A stretch of 10,000 nt of DNA from Asticcacaulis sp. (GCF_020217185.1 NZ_JAIWNX010000289.1:1-10000), one strand, 5' to 3'; numbered from the stretch's first letter, positions 1 to 6,737 are shown. The notes: a model not told the origin generated them from the letters alone. Numbers and translations are program-made.

Positions 1-111
1 TCCATGGCCGGCGTGCCCGACGTCATCATCGAGCGCGCCCTCACCCACTTCGAACGCATCCACCCGGACTACGCCGAGGGTGTCCGGGCGGCGCTGAAAA
101 GCAACAGATAA
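1..111 (+). CDS. C-terminal tail of a probable catalase (5' end outside window)
   Basis: Reading frame 1 is open from the first base to a TAA at 109-111 and gives 36 residues, ending in ALKSNR. The segment [30 protein letters not shown], quoted here in parts as [22 protein letters not shown] and RAAL, resembles the short helical catalase-related C-terminal domain. In that domain an Ile-rich helix with Arg and His-Phe is followed by a Pro-Asp/Glu-Tyr-Gly/Ala segment. Catalases dismutate hydrogen peroxide with haem, but none of the haem-binding or catalytic part is in view, so the identification rests on the tail alone. A strong terminator directly downstream shows that the gene ends its transcription unit here. 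Another helical protein is possible. Confidence 0.5.
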   Translation, partial: SMAGVPDVIIERALTHFERIHPDYAEGVRAALKSNR

Positions 112-120
112 ACAGCGCCG

Positions 121-156
121 ACAGCCCCGTCAGTTCGCCTGACGGGGCTGTTTTTT
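121..156 (+). terminator. Rho-independent terminator after the catalase-like gene
   Basis: A perfect 12-base stem pairs CAGCCCCGTCAG at 122-133 with CTGACGGGGCTG at 139-150. It has a 5-base TTCGC loop and is followed at once by six T residues at 151-156. The T run lies only on the plus strand, so it terminates the rightward gene. Its end touches the stop codon of the leftward LytTR gene (155-157). Read leftward, the hairpin has no T tract. Confidence 0.93.
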
Positions 157-979
157 AAAGTGCCGCCTTATAGCGCCGGCTGCCGATGATCTGACGTCCG
201 TCGGTCAGACGAATACGGACGTCTCCGGACGGCAGCGGCTCGATGGTCTGTATATGCTGGCGATTGACCAGTCGGGAGCGGTGGATCCGTAAAAACCCTT
301 CCATGCTCAGTTGTGCTTCCCAAGCCGACAAGACGCCCCGCGTCAACCACATCTTGTCCGTCGTATGCACCTCGACATAGTTACCGGCGGCTTCGATCCA
401 CAGGACCTCCGCCGGATCGACAAACACAGTGCGCCCGCCGTCACGGATTTCCAGCTTGCGCCGGGCGGCGGGCGCGACGTGCATCTGGCGGCTGAATCGA
501 TCCTCCACCCAGATAATGGCCAGTATCAACAGGTAGCCGAGCGCGTCTTTACGCCCCTCATAAATGACGCGCAGCCACAGGTCCCCCTGACTGAAATCGT
601 AGTCGCGTCCATCCAGCGCGTAGGCCAGTTCACGCAAGGCGACCATGCCACCGACATGCGACAGCGTATAGCCGAGAAATCCGGCCAGTTGCACGGCGAC
701 AAAGCGCCATCGCCCGACCCGGGCCAGTGGGAAGCGATAATAGATCAACACCCACGCCCACAGCCCGCCCAGCGTCATCACCGCGCTGCTCGTTTCCCAG
801 ACAATGGGCTCCCAGAATTTAAAATGACGCTCATCCGGCGGATTTTCGATCAGCACCGAACCGATATTCACGGCGCAACTTAACCCCACCAAAAAAGCAA
901 CCGCGATATATATTCGGCTCAATCGATCAAGGTACGTTCCGCCCTCACCGCTCGTCCCTGCTGCTTCCCCGCTTGTCAC
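155..979 (-). CDS. Membrane-anchored LytTR-family transcription regulator
   Basis: This gene encodes a transcription factor with an N-terminal membrane domain and a C-terminal LytTR DNA-binding domain. Four hydrophobic segments are visible, at about residues 22-44, 62-82, 91-113 and 142-159 counted from the chosen start. The last ~100 residues carry LytTR hallmarks: VLWIEAAGNYVEVHT, then FLRIHRSRLVNRQHI, then a final IIGSRRYKAAL. There is no receiver domain, so the membrane part probably senses a signal or holds the DNA-binding domain at the membrane. The start chosen is GTG at 977-979, preceded by GGGGA with a 7-base gap (274 residues). An in-frame TTG at 1016-1018 would add 13 low-complexity residues but has no clear ribosome site and abuts a direct repeat. 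The gene is divergent from an acyltransferase, which suggests autoregulation plus control of that neighbour. The fold assignment is secure; the target is inferred. Confidence 0.9.
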   Translation of the reverse strand: MTSGEAAGTSGEGGTYLDRLSRIYIAVAFLVGLSCAVNIGSVLIENPPDERHFKFWEPIVWETSSAVMTLGGLWAWVLIYYRFPLARVGRWRFVAVQLAGFLGYTLSHVGGMVALRELAYALDGRDYDFSQGDLWLRVIYEGRKDALGYLLILAIIWVEDRFSRQMHVAPAARRKLEIRDGGRTVFVDPAEVLWIEAAGNYVEVHTTDKMWLTRGVLSAWEAQLSMEGFLRIHRSRLVNRQHIQTIEPLPSGDVRIRLTDGRQIIGSRRYKAAL

Positions 980-1019
980 AGGCCGTTCCCCGTCCGTCCC
1001 AATCGTTTGTCCGCTCAAG

Positions 1020-1062
1020 GCTTAGGCGTGGCCCTGCCCTAGGTCTTAAGCTTAAGCGTGGC
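1020..1062. promoter_or_regulatory. Direct-repeat candidate operator between LytTR gene and acyltransferase
   Basis: GCTTAGGCGTGGC at 1020-1032 recurs as GCTTAAGCGTGGC at 1050-1062, matching at 12 of 13 bases with a 30-base period (close to three helical turns). Between the copies lie the palindromes CCTAGG (1038-1043) and CTTAAGCTTAAG (1045-1056); the latter overlaps the second copy. LytTR proteins usually bind pairs of short direct repeats, so a membrane-bound LytTR protein encoded alongside is the natural candidate binder. The spacing differs from the roughly 21-base period of AgrA/ComE-type sites, and no promoter elements were confidently placed. Confidence 0.55.
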
Positions 1063-1071
1063 ACAGTTTTC

Positions 1072-1076
1072 GAGGA
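1072..1076 (+). promoter_or_regulatory. Ribosome binding site fixing the acyltransferase start
   Basis: GAGGA lies 8 bases before the ATG at 1085-1087. This favours that ATG over the in-frame GTG at 1058, which overlaps the second operator-like repeat and has no purine-rich leader. Confidence 0.75.
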
Positions 1077-1084
1077 AAAACCAT

Positions 1085-2233
1085 ATGACATCCGCTCCTC
1101 TTACCCGCCGTTACGATCTCGACTGGCTGCGTATCATCGCCTTCGGTCTGCTGATCTTTTATCATATCGGTATGTTCTACGTGACCTGGGACTGGCACGT
1201 CAAAAGTCCGCACGCCTCGGACTGGGCGGAACCGCTGATGCTGCTGACCAATCCGTGGCGGCTGGACCTTCTGTTCTTTATTTCAGGGGTCGGGGCGCGC
1301 TTCATGCTCGACAAGATGTCCGCCCGGGGCTTTGCCCTGTCACGTTTTCATCGTCTGTTCTGGCCGCTGGTCTTTGCCATCTTCGTGATCGTTCCGCCAC
1401 AAGCCTATTATGAGCTGTTGGACGCGGTGCGTCTGGGACAAATTCCGGCTTACACCGATAGTTACAGCGCGTTTTATCTCAAATATATCAGTGGCTACAG
1501 CGGCTGGTGCGATGGCGAAGACTGCCTGCGCGTGCCGACTTGGAACCATATGTGGTTCGTCGCCTATCTATTGGTCTATTCGGCGGTTCTGACCCTGATC
1601 TGGCCGCTGCTAAAGCGGATCAAAGGGGACTGGCCCTTATGGACCTTCGTGCTGGGGCCCTGGCTGGTCCTTTGGGGGCTACGCGCCACCCTTTTCCCGG
1701 TGTTTGGCGACACCCATGCCCTGACGGACGACTATTATCTCCATGCCCTCTACGGCTTTCTATTCCTGCTGGGGGCTATGGTTGGGCGCTCAGACGCGGT
1801 GTTTGAAGCGACTCGTCGCTGGCGCTGGCTGTGGCTGTGCGTAGCCGTTGTCGCCTATGCGGTCTTCATGCCGATGAGCCTGTGGTCCGGCGGCGAACTG
1901 CCCCCGTGGGCCCTGTTCGTGCTGCGTGGCGCGCGTGAGGCGCAGGCGTGGTTCGCCATTCTGGCTCTGCTCGGCTTCGCCCGTCAGCACCTGTCCGCCG
2001 CGGATGGTCCTCTTCGTCGCACGTTAACCGAAGCCGTCTTTCCCTTCTATATTGTGCATCAGACCCTGATCGTCGTCGCGGCCTATCATCTGGCAAAATT
2101 CAACCTGCCCATTGGGTTGGAGTTCGCGCTCCTGATAGTGATCACGGTCGTGGGCTGCGTTCTGACCTATCTGATCGTTCGCGCAGTGCCCCGGCTGCGG
2201 CCCCTGTTCGGCCTCAGGCGATCCGCCGCCTAA
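1085..2233 (+). CDS. Acyltransferase-3 / OpgC-like membrane acyltransferase
   Basis: This is a 382-residue polytopic membrane protein of the acyltransferase-3 superfamily, which moves acyl groups (often acetyl or succinyl) onto extracytoplasmic glycans or lipids. The N-terminus shows the family signature RRYDLDWLRIIAFGLLIFYH, with Arg, Asp-Leu-Arg and a His at the end of the first membrane helix. A second conserved stretch (LLFFISGVGARFML) follows. There are about ten hydrophobic segments, with MWFVAYLLVYS mid-protein and FPFYIVHQTLIVV near the C-terminus, a Phe-Tyr-x-x-His pattern also typical of this family. It resembles glucan-modifying OpgC/MdoC proteins, but its acceptor cannot be read from sequence. 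It is divergent from the LytTR gene and shares its control region. The 3' end overlaps the convergent TspO-like gene by 20 bases. Confidence 0.88.
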   Translation: MTSAPLTRRYDLDWLRIIAFGLLIFYHIGMFYVTWDWHVKSPHASDWAEPLMLLTNPWRLDLLFFISGVGARFMLDKMSARGFALSRFHRLFWPLVFAIFVIVPPQAYYELLDAVRLGQIPAYTDSYSAFYLKYISGYSGWCDGEDCLRVPTWNHMWFVAYLLVYSAVLTLIWPLLKRIKGDWPLWTFVLGPWLVLWGLRATLFPVFGDTHALTDDYYLHALYGFLFLLGAMVGRSDAVFEATRRWRWLWLCVAVVAYAVFMPMSLWSGGELPPWALFVLRGAREAQAWFAILALLGFARQHLSAADGPLRRTLTEAVFPFYIVHQTLIVVAAYHLAKFNLPIGLEFALLIVITVVGCVLTYLIVRAVPRLRPLFGLRRSAA

Positions 2234-2993
2234 CGGTCAGGGCCAGAGCCAGCAACAGGCCGATGCCGATGACCGCCGTAAAGGCCATCAGCGGCTCGTC
2301 CTGACGCTGCACATTGGCCGCAGCGATCCAGCCCAGCGCCCAGACCAGCGGCACGGCATAGATGCGCGAGCGCGTCAGGCGCAGCATGATGCCCGCAAAG
2401 GCGATCAGGCCCAGCAGGAAGCCCAGTGACACCATGACCTGTCGTGGGTCGGGCTGAAGACCGGCGGCCACCAGTGCCGAGGTGAGGTTGACAGCCGTCG
2501 CCGCCGAAATCCAGCCGGTGACCAGAGCCAGCGGGGCCACGACAAAGCCCGTTTCGCTGTTGCTGAGGCTCAGCCGTTTCAGGCGCATCAGCCCGGTGAG
2601 GCCTGCGGTGAGCGACACGGTGATGATGCCAAAGCTCACCCAGTCGATGCCGTGGATGGGCACCCAGATCGACCACACCGTATTCAGCAACCAGATCACC
2701 GCCGTATGCGGCCAGGCGACCCGCAGCGCTTCATTGTCGGCGTGACGGATGGCCCACACCGCGCCGACCAGCGCCCACAGATAGATGACGCCCCAGATGG
2801 CAAAGGCCGGCCCCAGTGGCACCAGAGGGTGAGAGGTCAGGGCCGACTGTTCGGCAACGCTGCGGCCGACGCCCAGCCATTCCGGCACCTGGCCGCTGAA
2901 AATCTGCGCCAGACCGAGCAGCAACAGCAGCCAACCGGCCGCTGGCGCACGACCGGTACTGACCGAGTCTATAGAGGTGATGGTACGGGCCAT
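2214..2993 (-). CDS. Trp-rich TspO/MBR-like multi-pass membrane protein
   Basis: This 259-residue integral membrane protein has about seven or eight hydrophobic segments, at roughly 19-35, 62-81, 93-110, 117-136, 149-170, 187-204, 210-226 and 235-254. It carries about 13 tryptophans. The stretch PAFAIWGVIYLWALVGAVWAI matches the start of the larger tryptophan-rich sensory protein group related to TspO/MBR; classical TspO has five helices and about 160 residues, so this is an extended relative. TspO proteins bind porphyrins or other tetrapyrroles and have been linked to stress and photosynthesis-gene regulation; whether this one does is unknown. The ATG at 2991-2993 has AGGGGA six bases upstream. 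No neighbour on the same strand is tightly linked (80-base gap to the PhnA-like gene), so its operon status is unclear. Confidence 0.7.
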   Translation of the reverse strand: MARTITSIDSVSTGRAPAAGWLLLLLGLAQIFSGQVPEWLGVGRSVAEQSALTSHPLVPLGPAFAIWGVIYLWALVGAVWAIRHADNEALRVAWPHTAVIWLLNTVWSIWVPIHGIDWVSFGIITVSLTAGLTGLMRLKRLSLSNSETGFVVAPLALVTGWISAATAVNLTSALVAAGLQPDPRQVMVSLGFLLGLIAFAGIMLRLTRSRIYAVPLVWALGWIAAANVQRQDEPLMAFTAVIGIGLLLALALTVRRRIA

Positions 2994-3073
2994 GTGACTT
3001 CCCCTTGCTTGAACGCTTTTTATACGCTCGTCAGAGGGATTACGTTCACGCCCGGTCTATCACAAACGAGCGA

Positions 3074-3304
3074 TCAGGCCTTTTTGACGAACTCGGTGCG
3101 CAGGACAAGGCCGCGTACCTTCTCGTGGTTGCACTCAATCTCGTCTTCGTCATAGGTCAGGCGGATATTCTTGATCAGCGTACCGCGCTTCAGCGTCACA
3201 CCGCCCGACCCTTTAACCTTAAGATCCTTGATCAGGGTGACGTTATCGCCATCCGCCAGACGCGCGCCATTGGCGTCCTTTACGATCAGTTCTTCATCGG
3301 ACAT
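3074..3304 (-). CDS. PhnA/YjdM-like small protein, PhnA domain only
   Basis: This is a 76-residue soluble protein. Its core, with LIVKDANGARLADGDNVTLI, DLKVKGSGGVTLKRGT and IKNIRLTYDEDEIECNHEKVRG, matches the C-terminal beta-barrel PhnA domain of the YjdM family. Many members are annotated as alkylphosphonate utilization proteins, but E. coli YjdM is not established as a C-P lyase component and no phn genes are in view. The usual N-terminal zinc ribbon (two CxxC pairs) is absent. The only Cys is in the IECNHE segment. The ATG at 3302-3304 is well supported by AAGGAG seven bases upstream, so the short form is genuine and not a mis-called start. It follows the lipoprotein gene on the same strand with a 75-base gap and could be co-transcribed with it. 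Confidence 0.85.
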   Translation of the reverse strand: MSDEELIVKDANGARLADGDNVTLIKDLKVKGSGGVTLKRGTLIKNIRLTYDEDEIECNHEKVRGLVLRTEFVKKA

Positions 3305-3379
3305 GGCGGGGCTCCTTGTTAGTTTCCATCGCGCCCTGCCTAACCGATCACCCTCATTTCCACAATACAGGTATGGAAA

Positions 3380-3784
3380 TTAATCCCGGCAATAGCCTTC
3401 GCCGTTCGAGACGGAGACGCAATCCAGCTTGTCCGCCAGATATTTGACGCCGGTTTTGGCCCCGGTCGTATGGCGGATGAGTTGGGTTTCGCCGTTGCGC
3501 TCGATCTGCATGGCATTGCCATTGACCGTCCCCGTAAAGACGCCCGGTGTGCTCGTACCGCTCAGCGTCACTTCGTAATCGTGCTGACGCGCCACGACCT
3601 CCAGCGAGGCACCTTCCGGCCCGGTCCAGCGCCCGACATAGCCGGCGGCGACATCGGCGGCTTTTGACGCGCTGGTCGAGGCGGCGCTGGAGGCCGAGGC
3701 CTCCGCTTCGGTGGGGGTAGAGGTGTCGGGCTTGGGCGAACAGGCCACAAGCACAAACGGCAGGAGACAGAGGGCAAAACGCAT
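3380..3784 (-). CDS. Small hypothetical lipoprotein with C-terminal Cys pair
   Basis: This is a 134-residue predicted lipoprotein. A short hydrophobic signal peptide ends in the lipobox Leu-Val-Ala-Cys with the lipidated Cys at residue 15; Ser at +2 suggests outer-membrane sorting by the Lol rule. Residues 16-47 form a Ser/Thr/Ala-rich flexible linker. A compact beta-rich domain follows, starting YVGRWTGPEGASLEV, with alternating hydrophobic strands through EVTLSG, VFTGTVNG and MQIERNGE. The last 15 residues hold Cys122 and Cys132 (DCVSVSNGEGYC), probably a disulphide in the periplasm. I do not recognise a named function; similar short proteins are known only as conserved hypotheticals. The ribosome site is weak (GGAT) and lies in the arm of an inverted repeat. 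The gene is preceded by a 124-base gap after the nucleoside transporter. Confidence 0.8.
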   Translation of the reverse strand: MRFALCLLPFVLVACSPKPDTSTPTEAEASASSAASTSASKAADVAAGYVGRWTGPEGASLEVVARQHDYEVTLSGTSTPGVFTGTVNGNAMQIERNGETQLIRHTTGAKTGVKYLADKLDCVSVSNGEGYCRD

Positions 3785-3790
3785 CGCAAC

Positions 3791-3827
3791 AATCCGGCGG
3801 GTATCAAGGTGTCTGAACCGCCAGATT
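3791..3827 (-). promoter_or_regulatory. Inverted repeat in the lipoprotein leader
   Basis: Read on the minus strand, AATCTGGCGG (3827-3818) and CCGCCGGATT (3800-3791) pair at 9 of 10 positions across a 17-base loop. The second arm ends six bases before the ATG and contains the only SD-like GGAT. It could be an mRNA hairpin that limits translation or a protein binding site; the sequence does not separate these. Confidence 0.4.
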
Positions 3828-3908
3828 AGCGCGAATAAAAACCGAGTGAGATAACAGCCTTATCGGCCATTTATAAATTCCGCATAATGCCTTTGCCGCA
3901 GAAGCGGC

Positions 3909-5207
3909 CTAATGGAACAGCAAAAGCCCGGCTATCGCCGCGTTCATCAGATTGGCCAAGGTGGCCGCGAGTAGCGCTCTCGGCCCCAGCTTGACGATCA
4001 GGTCGCGCTGATTGGGGGCCAGACCGCCGATCACCGCCAGCTGGATGGCGATCGACGACAGGTTGGCAAAGCCGCAAAGGGCGAAGCTCATAATGGCGGT
4101 CGAACGCGCCGACAACTGCCCGCCCTCTTCCATCAGGTGCAGATAGGCGACAAATTCATTCATGATCAGCTTTTCGCCAAACAGGCCGCCCGCCGCCACG
4201 GCCTCGTTCCAGGGAATATTGATCAGAAACATGACCGGTGCAAAGACAAAGCCCAGCATCCCCTGAAGCGTCAGGTCCGGGTAACCAAACAGGCCGCCTA
4301 TACCGCCCAGAATGCCGTTGACCAGCGCGATCAGGGCCACAAAGGCCAGCACCATGCCGCCCACCGAAATGGCGATCTTCAGGCCGTCCTGCACGCCGTC
4401 GGAAATGGCGGCCAGCAGGCTTTTGGGGTGGTGGTCAGCGTCTTCCATGATCGGTTCGGGCGAATGGATCACCGCCCCTTTGGGATCGGGAATGATGATC
4501 TTGGCCATCAGCAGCCCGCCGGGTGCCGACATGAAACTGGCCGCCAGCAGATAATCAATCTTGATTCCAATTTGCGCATAGGCGGCCAGAATGGTGCCCG
4601 CCACGCCGGCCATGCCCGACGCCATGATGGCAAACAGTTGCGCCTTGCTCAGGCCTGCCAGATAGGGCCGCACGACCAGCGGCGATTCGCTTTGTCCGAC
4701 CAGCACATTGGCCGCCGCCGCCAGCGCCTCAACGCGGCTGATGCCGATGATAAAGCCTAAGCCCCCGCCAATCACCTTGATGATCAACTGCATGATTTTC
4801 AGGTAATAAAGCACCGAAGCCAGCGCGGCGAAAAAGACGATGACCGGCAGCACATTAATGGCAAAACCCGCCCCGCCCGGCACATTGACCAGCCCGCCGA
4901 ACAGCATGTCAATGGCGCCTTTGGAATAGCCCATCAGGGCTTCAACGCCGTGCGCAATGGCCTGAACCCCCGCCTTGCCCCAACTGGTGTGCAGGACCAG
5001 CACGCCGATCAGCACCTGAAGCGCAAAGGCACACGCCACCATGCGCAGCCGAATGGCCTTGCGATCGGCCGACACCAGAAACGCGATCAGCAGCAGGGTG
5101 AGAATGCCGCCTATGCCGATCAACCAGTGGTTACTGGTCAAACCGGAGGACAGGCCAGAAGACAGGCCAGTGATAGACGGAACGGAGGCGGAGGCAGAAG
5201 CGGCCAT
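3909..5207 (-). CDS. Concentrative nucleoside transporter (CNT/NupC family)
   Basis: This is a 432-residue inner-membrane ion-coupled nucleoside importer. Family signatures are clear: GQSESPLVVRPYL (Gln172, Ser173, Glu174 region, matching the GQTExP nucleoside-binding motif with Ser for Thr), GEKLIMNEFVAYLHL (Asn350-Glu351) and CGFANLSSIAIQ near the C-terminus (Asn382, Ser384-Ser385). In CNT structures these motifs line the nucleoside and cation sites. Several hydrophobic helices and two re-entrant-like Gly-rich stretches are present. The start is ATG at 5205-5207, beginning MAASASASV; upstream in-frame codons run into the porin gene and read as non-membrane, Arg-rich shadow sequence. The ribosome site is weak. 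It lies 70 bases after the porin stop on the same strand, so the two probably form an uptake operon. Specificity for purine or pyrimidine nucleosides cannot be told. Confidence 0.93.
   Translation of the reverse strand: MAASASASVPSITGLSSGLSSGLTSNHWLIGIGGILTLLLIAFLVSADRKAIRLRMVACAFALQVLIGVLVLHTSWGKAGVQAIAHGVEALMGYSKGAIDMLFGGLVNVPGGAGFAINVLPVIVFFAALASVLYYLKIMQLIIKVIGGGLGFIIGISRVEALAAAANVLVGQSESPLVVRPYLAGLSKAQLFAIMASGMAGVAGTILAAYAQIGIKIDYLLAASFMSAPGGLLMAKIIIPDPKGAVIHSPEPIMEDADHHPKSLLAAISDGVQDGLKIAISVGGMVLAFVALIALVNGILGGIGGLFGYPDLTLQGMLGFVFAPVMFLINIPWNEAVAAGGLFGEKLIMNEFVAYLHLMEEGGQLSARSTAIMSFALCGFANLSSIAIQLAVIGGLAPNQRDLIVKLGPRALLAATLANLMNAAIAGLLLFH
5149..5170. repeat. Short in-frame tandem repeat in the transporter N-terminus
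   Basis: GACAGGCCAG occurs at 5149-5158 and again at 5161-5170, a 12-base period. Read on the minus strand it encodes the Gly-Leu-Ser-Ser repeat in the poorly conserved, disordered N-terminus of the nucleoside transporter. It may vary in copy number by slippage without shifting the frame. Confidence 0.5.
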
Positions 5208-5277
5208 GCGGGTACTCAGGCAAAAACGAAGGGGTGAGCCTAAGCACCGCCGCGGGCCGGGGTCAATGCGCCCGCAC

Positions 5278-6594
5278 TCAATAGGCGTATTTCGCCGCCA
5301 GTTCGAGGCGGTCCAGCCGCCCGCTCTGGCCATTCAACAGTTCGCGTTTACCGGTACGCAGTTCGATACCGAGATCGAGCCCCCTGACCGGTGTGAAAAA
5401 CAGGTTGGCGGCCAGACTTTGCGCCGATTTCGACGCCAGAGCCGGGCTGGCTGCCGGATAGTCGGCGGTCAGGAACGAGGCGGCGAAGGTCGAACGCAGG
5501 CGCGGCGTCCAGCCCAGCTTCACCGCCACAAACCCTGAGGTGACGCCGACCATCTCCATCTTCGCGCCCGGCGTCCCGGCATAGACGACATCAGGCGCGA
5601 AGTTGAGCCCGACATAGCGCCCGATCCCTTCCCCGCCGGTCAGCATAAAGCGCAGATCATGGCGCGCCTTCGTCCCGAACGGCACCTTGCCCGACAGGCT
5701 GAGCCCGTAGCCCGATGCCATGGCCCCGACCGCGCCATTATCGACGGCCAGTTGTCGCGCCAGAACGGCCACCGCGAAATAGCCATAGGGCTTTTTAAGA
5801 CTGAGGCGCGCCGTAACATCGGGCAGGCGGTCGTCATCGTTCTCGATCAGGGTCGCGGCGGTGGGCGTAATCGACGCCGTTTCGGAGTTTTCCAGCGCCA
5901 CGGCCAGACTGTAGCCCGCCCCCAGCGGCAGCGTATAGCGCACCTGCGGCTGACGCACGAAGACCGTGCCTTCGGTGGGGCCGACAAAATCCGTGCTTTC
6001 CGGCAGGGCGGCGACGTTCTGGAACGTCGTCCAGTCCTGCCCAAACAGCCAGCGGCCATAGGTGATGTAGGCGCGACGCAGCGCCAGATTATAGCCATTG
6101 GTGGTGCGTTCGCTGCCACCGCCGGGCGTGGTCTGGAAATCGGCCTCGACATAGCCGCTTAAGCCCGAACCGCTGTCCATCGACACCGTCAGGCGCGTCT
6201 GTTTGGCGATAAAATCGGCGTCGCTGTGTTCGCTCACGCCACCTACCGGAATCTGCGACGGCAGGTAGAAGTCGCGCCCCAGCGATCCGGTGGCCAGATC
6301 GCCGGAATCATAGCGGCTGAACAGGGCATTGGTCTTGAGAAAACCGCCGAAATGTAAGGCGGGTCCGGTAGCTTGGACGGGTTGGGTCTGGGCGGATTGA
6401 GGCGGGGCGGACGGCGGGGCCTTTTCGGCCTTCAACCCGGCCAGTTCGGCCCGCAGACGGCTCAGCTCGCCCTCCATCGCCGCCAGCCTTTGTTCCAGCG
6501 CCGCCTCAGACGGCGCGGTCTGTTGCGCGCTGACGGGGCCAGCCGCCAGCGCCAGCCCGACCGCAGAGGTCAGGCCGATCAGGGTATATCGCAT
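5278..6594 (-). CDS. DcaP-like outer-membrane porin
   Basis: This 438-residue porin resembles the DcaP family, trimeric outer-membrane channels for small anionic or dicarboxylate-type solutes. A Sec signal peptide covers residues 1-23 (cleavage after VSA). A short coiled coil follows at about 29-58 (LEQRLAAMEGELSRLRAELAGL), then a Pro/Gln-rich linker to about 76, then a beta barrel from LHFGGFLKTNALF to the end. The barrel shows DADFIAKQTRLTVSMDS, GYVEADFQ, and a YGRWLFGQDWTTFQNVA constriction-type segment as in DcaP and related porins. It ends in Tyr438, the C-terminal aromatic residue used for BAM-dependent assembly. The ATG at 6592-6594 has GGAGG five bases upstream. It is the first gene of a likely two-gene unit with the nucleoside transporter and is divergent from a LuxR-type regulator. 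The substrate is inferred only from that neighbour. Confidence 0.88.
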   Translation of the reverse strand: MRYTLIGLTSAVGLALAAGPVSAQQTAPSEAALEQRLAAMEGELSRLRAELAGLKAEKAPPSAPPQSAQTQPVQATGPALHFGGFLKTNALFSRYDSGDLATGSLGRDFYLPSQIPVGGVSEHSDADFIAKQTRLTVSMDSGSGLSGYVEADFQTTPGGGSERTTNGYNLALRRAYITYGRWLFGQDWTTFQNVAALPESTDFVGPTEGTVFVRQPQVRYTLPLGAGYSLAVALENSETASITPTAATLIENDDDRLPDVTARLSLKKPYGYFAVAVLARQLAVDNGAVGAMASGYGLSLSGKVPFGTKARHDLRFMLTGGEGIGRYVGLNFAPDVVYAGTPGAKMEMVGVTSGFVAVKLGWTPRLRSTFAASFLTADYPAASPALASKSAQSLAANLFFTPVRGLDLGIELRTGKRELLNGQSGRLDRLELAAKYAY

Positions 6595-6689
6595 GTGAAC
6601 CTCCCCGCTTTTTGTTTGCCCTTTTTTGCTATTCCGGGTGGGCAGCGGTGAGACAGAGGATCAGGCCGAAGGGGCGGTAATTGAAGGGC

Positions 6690-6737
6690 GACCTTGGTCG
6701 AGACGCCCCCCGACCTTGGTCGTTCAGACCTTGGTCG
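6690..6737. promoter_or_regulatory. Three perfect GACCTTGGTCG boxes, candidate operator
   Basis: The 11-mer GACCTTGGTCG occurs exactly at 6690-6700, 6712-6722 and 6727-6737, with start-to-start steps of 22 and 15 bases. Each copy is a near-palindrome (GACC-TT-GGTC). They lie 96 to 143 bases upstream of the porin start and about 120 to 170 bases upstream of the regulator start, inside the divergent control region. Clustered identical boxes of this kind are usual for activator or repressor binding. The response regulator encoded next door is the prime candidate, but this is inferred. Confidence 0.7.

Noticed and set aside
311..883. Long plus-strand open frame opposite the LytTR gene
   Set aside because: It is a shadow of the minus-strand gene: the translation is low in hydrophobic pattern, rich in Arg/Gln/His, and the minus strand carries clear LytTR and membrane signatures.
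3025..3072. CGCTCGT / ACGAGCG inverted repeat between the TspO-like and PhnA-like genes
   Set aside because: The seven-base arms are 34 bases apart, with no T tract in the needed direction; this is likely chance.
3355..3380. ATTTCCA / TGGAAAT inverted repeat after the lipoprotein gene
   Set aside because: The stem is AT-rich and only seven bases long, and it lacks a T run, so it is too weak to call a terminator or operator.
3895..3908. GCCGC-AGAA-GCGGC hairpin right after the nucleoside transporter stop as a terminator
   Set aside because: The stem is only five bases and no T tract follows on the minus strand, so it is not convincing as an intrinsic terminator.
5208..5277. Possible attenuator between porin and nucleoside transporter (GGTG/CACC followed by a short T run)
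   Set aside because: The stem is only four bases and the T run is displaced, so I see no reliable terminator and keep the two genes as a likely operon.
5208..5333. N-terminal extension of the nucleoside transporter to 5333
   Set aside because: It would overlap the porin 3' end, is Arg/Trp-rich and unlike the family, and the ATG at 5205-5207 gives the usual family length.
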